A DNA stretch of 64,000 nt from Streptomyces collinus. Lineage in GTDB: Bacteria; Actinomycetota; Actinomycetes; Streptomycetales; Streptomycetaceae. Position 1 is the first letter of the stretch. Each line of letters starts with the position of its first letter. This document shows positions 6,894 through 16,294 of the stretch, piece after piece. The position numbers and the translations under genes are program-made. The stretch covers positions 2,108,001 to 2,172,000 of the forward strand of contig NZ_CP133771.1 of NCBI RefSeq assembly GCF_031348265.1, read 5' to 3'. The notes under the pieces were generated by a model that saw nothing but the letters and a program-made list of their open reading frames with translations, had not been told where the DNA came from and made no database searches.

Positions 6894-9176
6894 GTGCGAG
6901 CCACCCTGCGCTGGGCCCACTCCGATCTGCGCACGCACCGCGGCGAGGCGCTGTTCCTCGTCCTCGCCACCGCGGGCATCGTCGCCTCCCTGCTGCTGGC
7001 CACGGCCCTGTTCGGCTACGCGACCAACCCGTGGCAGCGGGTCTTCACGCAGTCGCACGGCGCCCATGTGTGGCTGCACACCGACAAGGCGGCCGACACC
7101 GGGAAGCTGGCCGGCCTGGACGGCGTGGACACCGTCGCCGGTCCCTACCCGACCGCCGCCGTCACCGTCTCCTCGCGCGGCAGCCGCGCCTCCGTCGAAC
7201 TGCGCGGCACCCCGGAGCGGCCCTCGGTCGGCCGCCCGCCGATCGTCTCCGGCCACTGGCTCGACCCCTCGGCCCCGAACGGCGTGGTCCTGGAGAGCCG
7301 TCTCGCCCGGGCCCTGCTGGCCGAGCCCGGCGACACCCTCACCGTGCCGGGCACCGCCCGCGAGCTGACCGTGGTGGGCCTCGCCGACAGCGCCGAGCCG
7401 CGCTACCGGCCCGGTGAGCAGCCCGGTCTGGTGTGGGCACTGCCGTCGGCCGTACCGGACCCCGGCGGCCAGGTGATCGGGCTGCGGCTGACGGACCCGG
7501 GTGACACGTCCTACATCGTCCAGCGCGCCGTGACGGTGCTGGGTTCCGGTGCGATCGGCGAGGTGTCCACCTGGCAGCAGGCGCGTGCCGAGGCGCAGGG
7601 CGACAACCGGCTGCTCGGGCAGGTGCTGGGGCTGTTCGGGCTGGGCGCGCTGGTCGCGGCCGGGTTCGCCGTGCACGGGGCGATCGGCACCCGTATCCGC
7701 GGACACCTGCGCGACCTCTCCGTCCTGAAGGCCATCGGCTTCACTCCCGGCCAGGTCGTCCGGATCTTCCTGCTCCAGCACCTCGCCTACGCCCTGCTCG
7801 GCGCCCTGGCCGCCGCCGGGCTCGCCGAGGCCCTGGGCAGCCGGATCCCCGGCCGGCTCGGGGACGCGGTCGGCGTGTGGCAGGGGCTGCCCGGGCACAC
7901 CGTGGCGCTGATCGTGGTGCCGGTCGGCGCGGTGCTGTTCATCGGCGCGACCACCGGCCTCGCCGCCTGGCGGGCCGGACGGGTGCCGCCGGTACCGCTG
8001 CCGCGGCCCGCCGCGACCTCGGGCGGACGGCTGTCCGGCGTGGCGCGACGGGCCCTGGGCGTGCGGATTCCGCCCGCGCTGGTGCTGGGCTGGCACACGG
8101 CGTTCACCCGCCGCCCCCGCTCCCTCGCGACCGTCGCCCGTCTCACGCTGCCGCTGCTGCTGATCGTCGTCGCGATGAGTGCCTGGACCACCATCGACCG
8201 CTTCCACAGTGATCCCGAGCGAGTCGGCCTGCCCACCGCGCTCAGCGTCCGCGCCGACGCCGGGCGCAGCGAGCAGCAGATCCGCTCGCTGCTGGAACGC
8301 GACCCGGGGGTGGCCGCCGCCTACCCGGGCGTCGAGACGGCCGCCCTGGGTCCGAGCCAGACGGCGACCATCGCGCTGCGCGGCCTCGGCACCCACCGGG
8401 ACCCCTACCCGCACACCCTCGCCGAGGGCCGCCCCGCCCGCGGCTCCGACGAGGCCGTGGCCGGGCAGGGGCTGCTCGATCTGCTGGACGCGCGGGTCGG
8501 CGACTGGGTCCGGATGACCGTCGGCGACCAGCCGCTGATCCTGCACATCGTGGGCCGCAGCATCGAGCCTGAGAACGCCGGCCGTGTCATCTCCACGTCC
8601 CTCGACACCCTCCGCGAGAACGACCCGGGGCTCCGCCCGACCCTCTACGAACTCCGCCTGGACCCCGGCGCCGACCCGCGGGAGGTCGCCGACCGGCTCG
8701 CCGCCGCCGGGGACGGCCACCTGGACGTGCACGCGGTGGCCAACCCGGCGGACGGGCTGTCACCGCTGCGCGCGGTCGTGGCCGGGCTGATCGCCGTGCT
8801 CGCCCTCATCGGGCTCATCGAGCTGCTGACCGCGATCGGCGGGACCGTTCGCGAGAGCGAGCGGGACCTGCTGGCCCTGAAGGCCATCGGGCTGTCCCCC
8901 CGGCAGATCACGGCGATCACCGTCACGGCCACCGGCCTCACGGCACTGGCTGCCGTCCTCGCCGCCACCGCCCTGGGCCTGCCGCTCGCCCACTGGCTGA
9001 TCGATGCCCAGGGCCGCTCCAGCGGCATCGGCGCGGGCATCGCCCAGGGCCCCTCCGCCGTCCTCGTGGTGCCGCTCGGGGCGGCAGCGGTCCTCTCCGC
9101 CGCCGCGCTGGCAGCCGTGCCCGCCGCCCGGGCCGCCCGCCGGCGGCTCGCGGACACGCTGAGCGCGGTGGCCTGA
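6894..9176 (+). CDS. ABC transporter permease with two FtsX domains
   Basis: Large membrane component (760 aa) of the exporter, about twice the size of a MacB-type half-permease. It begins with a membrane helix (about 16-37), then an extracytoplasmic domain. A first FtsX block of three helices follows (about 240-365), then a fourth helix and a second extracytoplasmic region. A second FtsX block ends the protein (about 620-745), and both blocks contain the motif LKAIGF/LKAIGL. The GTG start lies 5 bp after the histidine-rich ORF. Two-FtsX permeases of this type are typical of antimicrobial-peptide or lipid exporters (BceB/YknZ-like superfamily). No MacA-like adaptor is encoded nearby. Convergent with the next gene. 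Confidence 0.9.
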   Translation: MRATLRWAHSDLRTHRGEALFLVLATAGIVASLLLATALFGYATNPWQRVFTQSHGAHVWLHTDKAADTGKLAGLDGVDTVAGPYPTAAVTVSSRGSRASVELRGTPERPSVGRPPIVSGHWLDPSAPNGVVLESRLARALLAEPGDTLTVPGTARELTVVGLADSAEPRYRPGEQPGLVWALPSAVPDPGGQVIGLRLTDPGDTSYIVQRAVTVLGSGAIGEVSTWQQARAEAQGDNRLLGQVLGLFGLGALVAAGFAVHGAIGTRIRGHLRDLSVLKAIGFTPGQVVRIFLLQHLAYALLGALAAAGLAEALGSRIPGRLGDAVGVWQGLPGHTVALIVVPVGAVLFIGATTGLAAWRAGRVPPVPLPRPAATSGGRLSGVARRALGVRIPPALVLGWHTAFTRRPRSLATVARLTLPLLLIVVAMSAWTTIDRFHSDPERVGLPTALSVRADAGRSEQQIRSLLERDPGVAAAYPGVETAALGPSQTATIALRGLGTHRDPYPHTLAEGRPARGSDEAVAGQGLLDLLDARVGDWVRMTVGDQPLILHIVGRSIEPENAGRVISTSLDTLRENDPGLRPTLYELRLDPGADPREVADRLAAAGDGHLDVHAVANPADGLSPLRAVVAGLIAVLALIGLIELLTAIGGTVRESERDLLALKAIGLSPRQITAITVTATGLTALAAVLAATALGLPLAHWLIDAQGRSSGIGAGIAQGPSAVLVVPLGAAAVLSAAALAAVPAARAARRRLADTLSAVA

Positions 9177-9188
9177 CCTCTTTGCCGG

Positions 9189-10103
9189 TCAGCCGCCGTA
9201 CGGGTGTCGCGGGGTGTACGGCGGCTGCGGGTGCGGGGCGTACGGGTGCTGTCCGCCCGGTACGTGGGGGCGGCCGTACGGGTTCCCTTGCGGCGGCAGG
9301 TACGGCGCACCCGCCGGGGGCATCCCCGCGGGCATCGGCGGGACCGGCCCGGGTGCCGGGGCCTGCGTCGCGGGATGGGCCTGCAGCCGGATCCCGTACC
9401 GCCGCTTCAGACGCCGCATCTCCAGGAGCGCGATGGCGGTGACCGTCACCGGCGCGCCCAGGATGAAGATGACGCCCAGGGTGAGGCTGAGCCCGTGCAG
9501 ATCACCGGTGACGAGGTCCGGGACGGCCATCAGCCAGCTGGTCACCACGGCGAGCAGCGGTGGCAGACAGCGGTGCACGGCGGCCGTGCCGAAGAAGTTG
9601 CCGGAGACCCGCACCGCTCCGTAGGCCGTGAAGACGAGCATCCACATCATCGTCAGGCCGACGCCGATGATCACGGCGGGGTTCGCCGACCCGTTCACGG
9701 TCTGCACCAGCACCAGCACGGCGGCCACGCATCCGACGAACAGCAGGAGCAGCAGCAGGGAGTTGACCAGGGGCACCCGCAACTGCCGTACGGTGCCGCC
9801 GCGCCGCCAGACCCAGAGCATCGCGCCGACCGTCAGCGGTGTGAGGAAGAGCAGGACGACGGAGGCCGTCATCGCGTTCTCCAGCAGCTCCGTGAAGTCG
9901 AAGCCGCCCTCGATGAAGGTGAAGACCCCGAGGGACGCCACCGCCCCGGCGATGACGCGGAACCTCTTGAGCCGCTCCACCGAGGGATCGAGCGGCTGCG
10001 GAATCCACGCGGGGTGGAACACCGCCCGCGCCACGTCCTGGGGCTTGAGCAGGGACCGGGCCGTCAGGGTGCCACCGGTCCAACTTCCGCGTGTGCGTGC
10101 CAC
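9189..10103 (-). CDS. Integral membrane protein with Pro/Gly/Tyr-rich cytoplasmic tail
   Basis: Unrecognised 304-aa membrane protein. An N-terminal segment (about 1-45; QDVARAVFHPAWIPQPLDP) precedes six or so hydrophobic helices between about 50 and 230. The last 75 residues form a disordered tail rich in Pro, Gly, Tyr and His (repeated PPxG, PYxP). Such tails are common in actinobacterial envelope proteins. GTG start with GGGGGAG upstream. It lies between the exporter genes (convergent) and pgi (same strand, 92 bp apart). No enzymatic motif seen. Confidence 0.8.
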   Translation of the reverse strand: MARTRGSWTGGTLTARSLLKPQDVARAVFHPAWIPQPLDPSVERLKRFRVIAGAVASLGVFTFIEGGFDFTELLENAMTASVVLLFLTPLTVGAMLWVWRRGGTVRQLRVPLVNSLLLLLLFVGCVAAVLVLVQTVNGSANPAVIIGVGLTMMWMLVFTAYGAVRVSGNFFGTAAVHRCLPPLLAVVTSWLMAVPDLVTGDLHGLSLTLGVIFILGAPVTVTAIALLEMRRLKRRYGIRLQAHPATQAPAPGPVPPMPAGMPPAGAPYLPPQGNPYGRPHVPGGQHPYAPHPQPPYTPRHPYGG

Positions 10104-10195
10104 TTCGCGCTCCCCCGAGCACTCGCTGTGATGATCGCCGGGAGTCTACGGGAAGCGGACAGCGCGCTGCCGCCCGCCTCCTCGTCCGGCTCTCG

Positions 10196-11884
10196 TCACT
10201 GCCGGCCGCGCAGCTCCCGGTAGGTGGCGACCAGCGCCGTGGTGGAGGCGTCCAGGCCCTCGACCTCGGCGCCCTCCGTCAGGGCGGGCTCGACGCGCTT
10301 GGCGAGGACCTTGCCGAGCTCCACGCCCCACTGGTCGAAGGAGTCGATGTTCCACACCGCGCCCTGCACGAACACCTTGTGCTCGTATAGGGCGACCAGC
10401 TGGCCGAGGACCGACGAGGTCAGCTCGGGCGCGAGGATCGTGGTCGTCGGGTGGTTGCCCTGGAACGTCTTGTGGGGCACCAGTTCCTGCGGCACCCCCT
10501 CCGCCCGCACCTCCTCGGGCGTCTTCCCGAAGGCCAGTGCCTGCGTCTGGGCGAAGAAATTGGCCATCAGCAGGTCGTGCTGCGCCTTGAGTTCGCCACT
10601 CAGCTCGGCGACCGGCCGGGCGAAGCCGATGAAGTCCGCGGGGATCAGCTTCGTGCCCTGGTGGATGAGCTGGTAGTAGGCGTGCTGCCCGTTGGTGCCC
10701 GGCGTACCCCACACCACCGGCCCGGTCTGCCAGTCCACCGGGTTCCCGTCGCGGTCCACCGACTTGCCGTTGGACTCCATGTCGAGCTGCTGGAGGTAGG
10801 CGGTGAACTTCGACAGGTAGTGGCTGTAGGGCAGCACGGCGTGCGACTGGGCGTCGTGGAAGTTGCCGTACCAGATGCCCAGCAGGCCCAGCAGCAGGGG
10901 CACGTTGGACTCGGCGGGCGCGGTCCGGAAGTGCTCGTCGACGATGCGGAAGCCGTCGAGCATCTCCCGGAAGCGGTCCGGGCCGATGGCGATCATCAGG
11001 GCCAGGCCGATCGCGGAGTCGTACGAGTAGCGGCCGCCCACCCAGTCCCAGAACTCGAACATGTTGGCCGTGTCGATGCCGAACTCGGCGACCTTCTCGG
11101 CGTTCGTCGACAGCGCGACGAAGTGCTTGGCGACGGCGGATTCTCCCCCACTCTCGACTTCGCTCGAGCGGGAGGTGCCCCCAGCGAGCGCGTCCAGCAG
11201 CCAGGAGCGCGCCGACGTGGCGTTGGTGACCGTCTCGATGGTGGTGAAGGTCTTGGACGCGATGACGAACAGCGTCTCCGCCGGGTCCAGGTCCCGTACC
11301 GCCTCGTGCAGGTCGGCGCCGTCCACGTTCGACACGAAACGCACCGTCAGCGAGCGGTCGGTGAAGGCCCGCAGCACCTCGTAGGCCATCGCCGGACCGA
11401 GGTCGGAGCCGCCGATTCCGACGTTGACGACGTTCCGGATCCGCTTGCCGGTGTGGCCGGTCCACTCGCCCGAACGCACCCGGTTCGCGAAGTCCGCCAT
11501 CTTGTCGAGCACGGCGTGCACGTCGGGCACGACGTTCTCGCCGTCGACCTCGACCACGGCGTCCCGCGGGGCGCGCAGCGCGGAGTGCAGCACGGCCCGG
11601 TCCTCGGTGGTGTTGATCTTCTCGCCGCGGAACATGGCGTCCCGGAGCCCGAAGACGTCGGTGGCGGCGGCCAGTTCGCGCAGCAGCCGCAGGGTGTCGT
11701 CGGTGACGAGGTGCTTGGAGTAGTCGACGTACAGGTCTCCCACCCGGAGGGTGTACGCGCTGCCGCGGCCGGGGTCGGCGGCGAACAGCTCGCGCAGCCG
11801 GATGTCGCCCAGCTCCTCGCGGTGCTTGGCCAGTGCCGTCCACTCGGGCGTCTGGTTGAGCCTGGTACGGCCGTCTGCGTTCAT
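10196..11884 (-). CDS. pgi: Glucose-6-phosphate isomerase, with in-frame palindromic insert
   Basis: Interconverts glucose-6-phosphate and fructose-6-phosphate in glycolysis/gluconeogenesis; cytoplasmic. Conserved blocks: [25 protein letters not shown] with the sugar-phosphate binding SKTFTT, GGRYS, and the catalytic-loop GNHPTTTI near the C-terminus. At 562 aa it is slightly long. The excess lies between LLDALA and [10 protein letters not shown], where about 15 residues ([14 protein letters not shown] region) are encoded by a palindromic element at 11143-11183. Family members normally have a short GDE-type turn there. The frame is intact and all core motifs are present, so the enzyme is expected to work. 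ATG start; ribosome-binding site weak. Confidence 0.96.
   Translation of the reverse strand: MNADGRTRLNQTPEWTALAKHREELGDIRLRELFAADPGRGSAYTLRVGDLYVDYSKHLVTDDTLRLLRELAAATDVFGLRDAMFRGEKINTTEDRAVLHSALRAPRDAVVEVDGENVVPDVHAVLDKMADFANRVRSGEWTGHTGKRIRNVVNVGIGGSDLGPAMAYEVLRAFTDRSLTVRFVSNVDGADLHEAVRDLDPAETLFVIASKTFTTIETVTNATSARSWLLDALAGGTSRSSEVESGGESAVAKHFVALSTNAEKVAEFGIDTANMFEFWDWVGGRYSYDSAIGLALMIAIGPDRFREMLDGFRIVDEHFRTAPAESNVPLLLGLLGIWYGNFHDAQSHAVLPYSHYLSKFTAYLQQLDMESNGKSVDRDGNPVDWQTGPVVWGTPGTNGQHAYYQLIHQGTKLIPADFIGFARPVAELSGELKAQHDLLMANFFAQTQALAFGKTPEEVRAEGVPQELVPHKTFQGNHPTTTILAPELTSSVLGQLVALYEHKVFVQGAVWNIDSFDQWGVELGKVLAKRVEPALTEGAEVEGLDASTTALVATYRELRGRQ
11143..11183. repeat. Palindromic interspersed element inserted within pgi
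   Basis: About 41 bp reading, on the pgi coding strand, TGGGGGCACCTCCCGCTCGA then GCGAAG then TCGAGAGTGGGGGAG. It folds into a hairpin with CTCGA/TCGAG and CTCCC/GGGAG arms. This resembles a family of GC-rich palindromes scattered through Streptomyces genomes (my recollection of the family). Here it sits inside a coding sequence in frame, and its translation ([14 protein letters not shown]) replaces a surface loop. Confidence 0.75.
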
Positions 11885-11958
11885 CTCGGACTTCAGCCTT
11901 CTTCCTTGCCTGCCTGTGCTGCTGCGTACCTGCCCCGCTGCCGGTCCAACCTAATTGA

Positions 11959-13227
11959 TCAGCGGTTGCCGTGGCCTGTCGTGGCGCCGTCGTCCGGCGC
12001 AACAACAGGTACGTCCGACCGGCGCGCGGGTATCAGCGCGGTGACGGACAGGACGAAGAAGGCGGCCGCGAGCAACGCCGGGGTGTTCTCCCCCCAGGCG
12101 GCGGCGACGGCTCCGCCCAGCAGCGCGCCCACAGGAGTGCCCGCGACCGCGAGCGTCCGGAAGGCGGAGCTCACCCGGCCCAGCAGCTCGGCGGGGCTGC
12201 GCTGCTGCATCAGCGTCGTGGTGTTGACGTTCCACACCATCCCCATGAACCCGAAGACGGCCAGGGCGGCCACCAGTGCGGCCATGCTGCGCACCGAGCC
12301 CATGACGAGCAGGGCGGCGGTCTGCGCCGTCCCGGCGACGAGCACCAGGCGCATCCGTCCGAAGCGGGCGACGAGCCGGCCGCCGGCCGCTCCCCCGGCC
12401 AGGCTGCCGACCGTGTAGGCGGTCGTCGCCACCGCGTATCCGGCGTTGCCCGCGTCGAGCCAGCCGGTCACCAGGATCACGAGGGTGGCGATGAGGGCGC
12501 CCATGCCGATGTTGCACAGGGCGGTGGCGGTGCACAGTCCGCGCAGGGCCCTGTCGCGGGTCAGGACGCGCAGTCCCTCGGCGATCTCCCGTCGCAGTGT
12601 GCTGCCCGTCGGCCTCGGCTCACGGTCCGGCGCGGCGGCCGGGAGCGTGGCGATCAGCGCGGCGGCCACCAGGAAGGTCACCGCGTCCGCCGCGAACGGC
12701 ACGGCCGTCCCGGCCGCCAGCAGCAGCGGCACGACGGGCCCGCCGAGGAGGCCGCCGGCGATGCGCTGGCCGGTCATCAGCCGGGTGTTGGCGCTGCCCA
12801 GCGCGTCCCGGTCGACCAGGGCGGGCAGCAGCGCGGTCGCGGCGTTGTCGAAGAGGGTCTGGAGGGTGGTCAAGGCGAAGGCCAGCACGATCAGCAGGGC
12901 GATCGAGGCATGGCCGAGGGCGACGGCGACCGCGAAGGCGGCGACCAGCAGCCCGCGTAACGCGTCGACCATCCACATGGCCCGCCGCCGGTCCACCCGG
13001 TCGGCGACGGCCCCGCCGAGCAGGCCGAAGAGGATCCAGGGCAGATAGCCGCAGGCCGTGACGGAGGCGATGAGCAGCGGATCGTCGGTCAGGGTGACGG
13101 CCAGCAGGGGCAGTGCGGCCGTCCGCAGCGCGTCGCCGAAGCTGGACAGCACGGCGGCACTCCACAGCCGTCCGAAACCTCCGCGCCACGCGGGCGGAGC
13201 GATGCTCCCCACCTCGACCGTCGCCAC
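11959..13227 (-). CDS. MFS transporter (drug-efflux/enterobactin-exporter-like), DNA-damage-type promoter
   Basis: Twelve-helix major facilitator (422 aa), similar in layout to the Streptomyces MFS_3 group that includes EntS-like exporters. An Arg-rich loop GGAVADRVDRRRAMWMVDALRG follows helix 2 (motif A) and a long central loop (about 200-220; PAAAPDREPRPTGSTLRREIAEG) separates the halves. GTG start with GGGGGAG upstream. Its promoter carries TTGTCAGTG-N8-TACGGT (13259-13281), the RecA-independent damage motif, with a leader of about 25 nt. A drug or damaging-metabolite exporter is therefore the best guess. It lies 74 bp upstream of pgi in the same direction; transcription could continue into pgi. 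Confidence 0.88.
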   Translation of the reverse strand: MATVEVGSIAPPAWRGGFGRLWSAAVLSSFGDALRTAALPLLAVTLTDDPLLIASVTACGYLPWILFGLLGGAVADRVDRRRAMWMVDALRGLLVAAFAVAVALGHASIALLIVLAFALTTLQTLFDNAATALLPALVDRDALGSANTRLMTGQRIAGGLLGGPVVPLLLAAGTAVPFAADAVTFLVAAALIATLPAAAPDREPRPTGSTLRREIAEGLRVLTRDRALRGLCTATALCNIGMGALIATLVILVTGWLDAGNAGYAVATTAYTVGSLAGGAAGGRLVARFGRMRLVLVAGTAQTAALLVMGSVRSMAALVAALAVFGFMGMVWNVNTTTLMQQRSPAELLGRVSSAFRTLAVAGTPVGALLGGAVAAAWGENTPALLAAAFFVLSVTALIPARRSDVPVVAPDDGATTGHGNR

Positions 13228-13258
13228 CGCTCCCCCTCATGGTTCGTCCGATGCACAA

Positions 13259-13281
13259 ACCGTAGAGGGCACCACTGACAA
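13259..13281 (-). promoter_or_regulatory. RecA-independent DNA-damage promoter motif ahead of the MFS gene
   Basis: Minus strand: TTGTCAGTG, 8 bp, TACGGT. It matches the actinobacterial motif TTGTCRGTG-N8-TAnnnT (PafBC-dependent in mycobacteria) at every fixed position. The -10 box ends 31 bp before the GTG start. Confidence 0.75.
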
Positions 13282-13311
13282 TCGGTCGGCGGTGAAGGCG
13301 GGGAGGCAGCT

Positions 13312-13340
13312 CCGGCCGGGCACCACTGGTGCCCGGCCGG
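13312..13340 (-). terminator. Hairpin terminator after the rbpA-like gene
   Basis: CCGGCCGGGCACCA and its exact complement TGGTGCCCGGCCGG are separated by a single base, beginning 9 bp after the stop codon of the rbpA-like gene. No T-run follows, as is usual in Streptomyces. Confidence 0.7.
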
Positions 13341-13349
13341 TCTCGACGT

Positions 13350-13685
13350 CTAGATCTCGCCCCGCAGTTTGGCGAGCGCCTCGGCGAGGATGGCCTCGCC
13401 GTCGGCGTCGCTGCGCCGCTCACGCACATACGCCAGGTGCGTCTTGTAAGGCTCGGTGCGCGGCGGGTCCGGGGGGTTGTCCCGGTCCTGGCCTGCCGGA
13501 AAGCCGCAGCGGGGACAGTCCCAGGTATCGGGCACCTGCGCGTCGCTGGCGAAGCTCGGCTGGGTCTCGTGTCCGTTGGAGCACCAGAAGGAGATGCGCA
13601 GCCGCGGCGCGGACTCGCCGCGCTCGGCCTCGCCCATCGGCCCCGCCCCGACCCGGCTTCCACGGATCGCGTTGCCACTTGCCAC
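13350..13685 (-). CDS. rbpA: RbpA-family RNA polymerase-binding protein
   Basis: Small protein (111 aa) of the actinobacterial RbpA family, which binds RNA polymerase and its principal sigma factor and stabilises open complexes. Seen: an N-terminal tail with AIRGSRVG, a zinc-ribbon-like core with Cys35, His39, Cys57 and Cys60 (CSNGHE...CPRCGF), a basic linker (PPRTEPYKTHL) and a C-terminal sigma-interacting helix (YVRERRSDADGEAILAEALAKLRGE). This sequence differs from the main Streptomyces RbpA as I remember it and looks like the paralogue, so the symbol is a family name. GTG start with AGGGAG about 10 nt upstream. It stands alone between hairpins, not in an evident operon. Confidence 0.85.
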   Translation of the reverse strand: MASGNAIRGSRVGAGPMGEAERGESAPRLRISFWCSNGHETQPSFASDAQVPDTWDCPRCGFPAGQDRDNPPDPPRTEPYKTHLAYVRERRSDADGEAILAEALAKLRGEI

Positions 13686-13893
13686 GGTCGTAACTCCCTG
13701 CGTGATGGTGCCGCGAAGCGAGTCGGCGTTCCGCTTCGCCGCGAGCGCCTCAGTCTACGTAAGGCCCAACGCGCGTCCAGTGATTGGAGTTACAACCCTC
13801 ACACCTAGACGCAAGCCCCATGATAGGCCGCGCTCTGCTGCGCGTACCGGACATGGGGCCTTACGTGCAAGTTCCGTGCGGACTGCGGCTCGG

Positions 13894-14130
13894 TCAGTTG
13901 TTCACCTTCATCAGGATGCCGAGCACGACAATGCACGCGAACCACAGCAGACCGATCACGACGGTGATCCGGTCGAGGTTGCGCTCGGCGACCGAGGAGC
14001 CGCCGACGGAGGACTGCATGCCACCGCCGAACATGTCGGAGAGGCCGCCGCCCTTCCCCTTGTGCATCAGCACCAGCAGCATCAGCAGCAGGCTGAAGAC
14101 GATCAGGGCGATCGAGAACCCCAAAACCAC
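13894..14130 (-). CDS. secG: Preprotein translocase subunit SecG
   Basis: Small subunit (78 aa) of the SecYEG channel. Two membrane helices (about 4-26 and 56-75) flank the conserved cytoplasmic turn HKGKGGGLSDMFGGG and the NLDRIT segment, the usual SecG architecture. The GTG at 14130 was chosen because GAGGAAG lies 11 nt upstream; the frame is open further 5' but has no better site. It follows tpiA with a hairpin between, giving the common actinobacterial order gap-pgk-tpiA-secG. Confidence 0.95.
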   Translation of the reverse strand: MVLGFSIALIVFSLLLMLLVLMHKGKGGGLSDMFGGGMQSSVGGSSVAERNLDRITVVIGLLWFACIVVLGILMKVNN

Positions 14131-14164
14131 GGCTGGACCAACTTCCTCGGATTCGGATGACGAC

Positions 14165-14193
14165 GCGGGGCCCAGCACAGCGCTGGACCCCGC
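14165..14193 (-). terminator. Hairpin after tpiA
   Basis: GCGGGG-C-CCAGC pairs with GCTGG-A-CCCCGC around a 5-nt loop, with one mismatch, 32 bp downstream of the tpiA stop and just before secG. It likely separates the glycolytic operon from secG. Confidence 0.6.
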
Positions 14194-14224
14194 AAGGGTA
14201 CGACGGATCGCCGCTAGGGCCTAC

Positions 14225-15001
14225 TCACTGGTCGCGGAAGCGCACGATCTTGACGAACTCGTCGGCGTCCAGCGAGGCGCCGCCGACCAGGGCACCGTCG
14301 ATGTCGGCCTGGGCCATGATCTCCGCGACGTTGCCCGCCTTGACCGAGCCGCCGTACTGGATGCGGACCTTGTCGGCCAGGTCCTGCGAGTACAGCTCGG
14401 CGATCTTGCCGCGGATCGCCGCGCAGACCTCCTGGGCGTCCTCGGCTCCGCAGACCTTGCCGGTGCCGATGGCCCAGACGGGCTCGTAGGCGATCACGAC
14501 GGTCTCGGCCTGCTCGGCGGGGAGGTCCTTCAGACCGCCCTCGACCTGGGCGAGGGTGTGGGAGACGTGGTTGCCCGCCTCGCGGACCTCCAGCTCCTCA
14601 CCGACGCACAGGATCGGGGTCAGACCGTGCTTGTAGGCGGCCTTGACCTTGGCGTTGACCAGCTCGTCGGTCTCGGCGTGGTACTGCCGGCGCTCGCTGT
14701 GGCCGATGGCGACGTACGTGCACTTCAGCTTGGCCAGCATGGGGCCGGAGATCTCGCCGGTGAAGGCACCGCTGTCGTGCGCCGAGATGTCCTGGGCGCC
14801 GTACTTGATCTTGAGCTTGTCGCCGTCGACCAGGGTCTGCACGGAGCGCAGGTCGGTGAAGGGCGGCAGGACGGCGACCTCGACGGCCTCGTAGTCCTTG
14901 TCGGCCAGGGCGAAGGCGAGCTTCTGGACGTGCGCGATGGCCTCGAGGTGGTTGAGGTTCATCTTCCAGTTGCCCGCCATCAGCGGCGTGCGCGTGCTCA
15001 T
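14225..15001 (-). CDS. tpiA: Triosephosphate isomerase
   Basis: Interconverts dihydroxyacetone phosphate and glyceraldehyde-3-phosphate. The 258-aa barrel has the full catalytic set: Asn11 and Lys13 in GNWKMN, His101 in AIGHSERR, Glu173 in [12 protein letters not shown], and the phosphate-binding YGGSVKAGN and [12 protein letters not shown] start with GGAGGA overlapping the pgk stop, 6 bp after pgk, so the two are translationally close. Confidence 0.98.
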   Translation of the reverse strand: MSTRTPLMAGNWKMNLNHLEAIAHVQKLAFALADKDYEAVEVAVLPPFTDLRSVQTLVDGDKLKIKYGAQDISAHDSGAFTGEISGPMLAKLKCTYVAIGHSERRQYHAETDELVNAKVKAAYKHGLTPILCVGEELEVREAGNHVSHTLAQVEGGLKDLPAEQAETVVIAYEPVWAIGTGKVCGAEDAQEVCAAIRGKIAELYSQDLADKVRIQYGGSVKAGNVAEIMAQADIDGALVGGASLDADEFVKIVRFRDQ

Positions 15002-15007
15002 ATGGGG

Positions 15008-16219
15008 TCAGTCCTCCAGTGCGGCGAGGCCGGGGAGCGTCTTGCCCTCGAGGTATTCGAGGGAGGCGCCGCCACCGGTCGAAATGTGGCCGAATGCGTT
15101 CTCGTCGAAGCCCAGGATGCGGACGGCGGCGGCGGAGTCGCCACCACCGACCACCGTGAAGGCCTGGGAGTCGAGGAGGGCCTGGGCGACCGCCTTGGTG
15201 CCCTCGGCGAAATCAGGGTGCTCGAAGACGCCCATGGGGCCGTTCCAGAAGACGGTGGCGGCGTCGGCGATCTTCGATGCGTACAGCTTGCGGGACTCAG
15301 GGCCGATGTCCAGGCCCATCTGGCCGGCCGGCATGGCGTCCGCGGCGACCGTGCTGGGCCGGCCCGGGGCCTTGGTCTTGAGGTCCGGGAACTCCGGCGC
15401 GACCACGACGTCGACGGGCAGGACCAGCTCGACGCCGCTCTTCTCGGCGCGCTCGATGTACTCCCGGACGACCGGGAGCTGGTCCTCCTGGACCAGGGAC
15501 GAGCCGATCTCGTGGCCCTTGGCCTTGAGGAAGGTGAAGACCATGCCGCCGCCGATGAGCAGGCGGTCGGCCTTGCCGAGCAGCTGGTCGATGACCGCGA
15601 GCTTGTCGGACACCTTGGCGCCGCCCAGGACCACGGCGTAGGGCCGCTTGACGTCGTCGGTGAGCTTCCTCAGGACGCCGACCTCGGTGGCGATGAGGTG
15701 ACCGGCGTAGTGCGGCAGGCGGGCCGGGAGGTCGAAGACCGAGGCGTGCTTTCGGTGCACCGCGCCGAAGCCGTCCCCGACGTAGACGTCCGCGAGGGCG
15801 GCGAGCCGGTCGGCGAAGGCGCCGCGCTCGGCGTCGTCCTTGCTCGTCTCACCGGCGTTGAAGCGCAGGTTCTCGACGACGGCGACCTGGCCGTCGGAGA
15901 GGCCGGCGACGGTGGTCCGGGCGGACTCGCCGACCGTGTCGGTCGCGAAGGGCACGTCCGAACCGAGGAGCTCACCGAGGCGCGCGGCGGCGGGGGCGAG
16001 GGAGAAGGCCGGGTCCGGGGCGCCCTTGGGGCGGCCCAGGTGGGAGGCGACGACGACCCGGGCGCCCGCGTCGGCCAGGGCCTTGACCGTGGGCAGCACG
16101 GCGCGGATGCGGCCGTCGTCGGTGATGCGCGTGCCGTCCAGCGGCACGTTCAGGTCGGCGCGGACGAAGACCCGCTTGCCCGCGACTCCCTCGGAGAGGA
16201 GTTCGTCGATCGTCTTCAT
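15008..16219 (-). CDS. pgk: Phosphoglycerate kinase
   Basis: ATP-forming step of lower glycolysis (1,3-bisphosphoglycerate to 3-phosphoglycerate). The 403-aa protein has the N-domain substrate motif VFVRADLNVPLDG, SHLGRPKG, the hinge region, AVLGGAKVSDKLAVI, and the C-domain nucleotide loop FWNGPMGVFE and GGGDSAAA. ATG start. Separated from gap by 143 bp containing a strong hairpin, and followed 6 bp later by tpiA. Confidence 0.98.
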   Translation of the reverse strand: MKTIDELLSEGVAGKRVFVRADLNVPLDGTRITDDGRIRAVLPTVKALADAGARVVVASHLGRPKGAPDPAFSLAPAAARLGELLGSDVPFATDTVGESARTTVAGLSDGQVAVVENLRFNAGETSKDDAERGAFADRLAALADVYVGDGFGAVHRKHASVFDLPARLPHYAGHLIATEVGVLRKLTDDVKRPYAVVLGGAKVSDKLAVIDQLLGKADRLLIGGGMVFTFLKAKGHEIGSSLVQEDQLPVVREYIERAEKSGVELVLPVDVVVAPEFPDLKTKAPGRPSTVAADAMPAGQMGLDIGPESRKLYASKIADAATVFWNGPMGVFEHPDFAEGTKAVAQALLDSQAFTVVGGGDSAAAVRILGFDENAFGHISTGGGASLEYLEGKTLPGLAALED

Positions 16220-16294
16220 GAAGGGGACTCCTGAAAGAGCTCGTGATCGCTCGGAAGCGCTCGTGATCGAACAGCTCTGATCTGTACGTGAGTC

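Noticed and set aside
11884..11959. Frameshift or truncation in pgi caused by the palindromic insert
   Set aside because: The insert is a multiple of three and all downstream motifs remain in frame.
13784..16234. 816-codon open frame antisense to tpiA and pgk
   Set aside because: It runs across two complete, well-conserved genes on the minus strand and shows no recognisable domain or ribosome-binding site.
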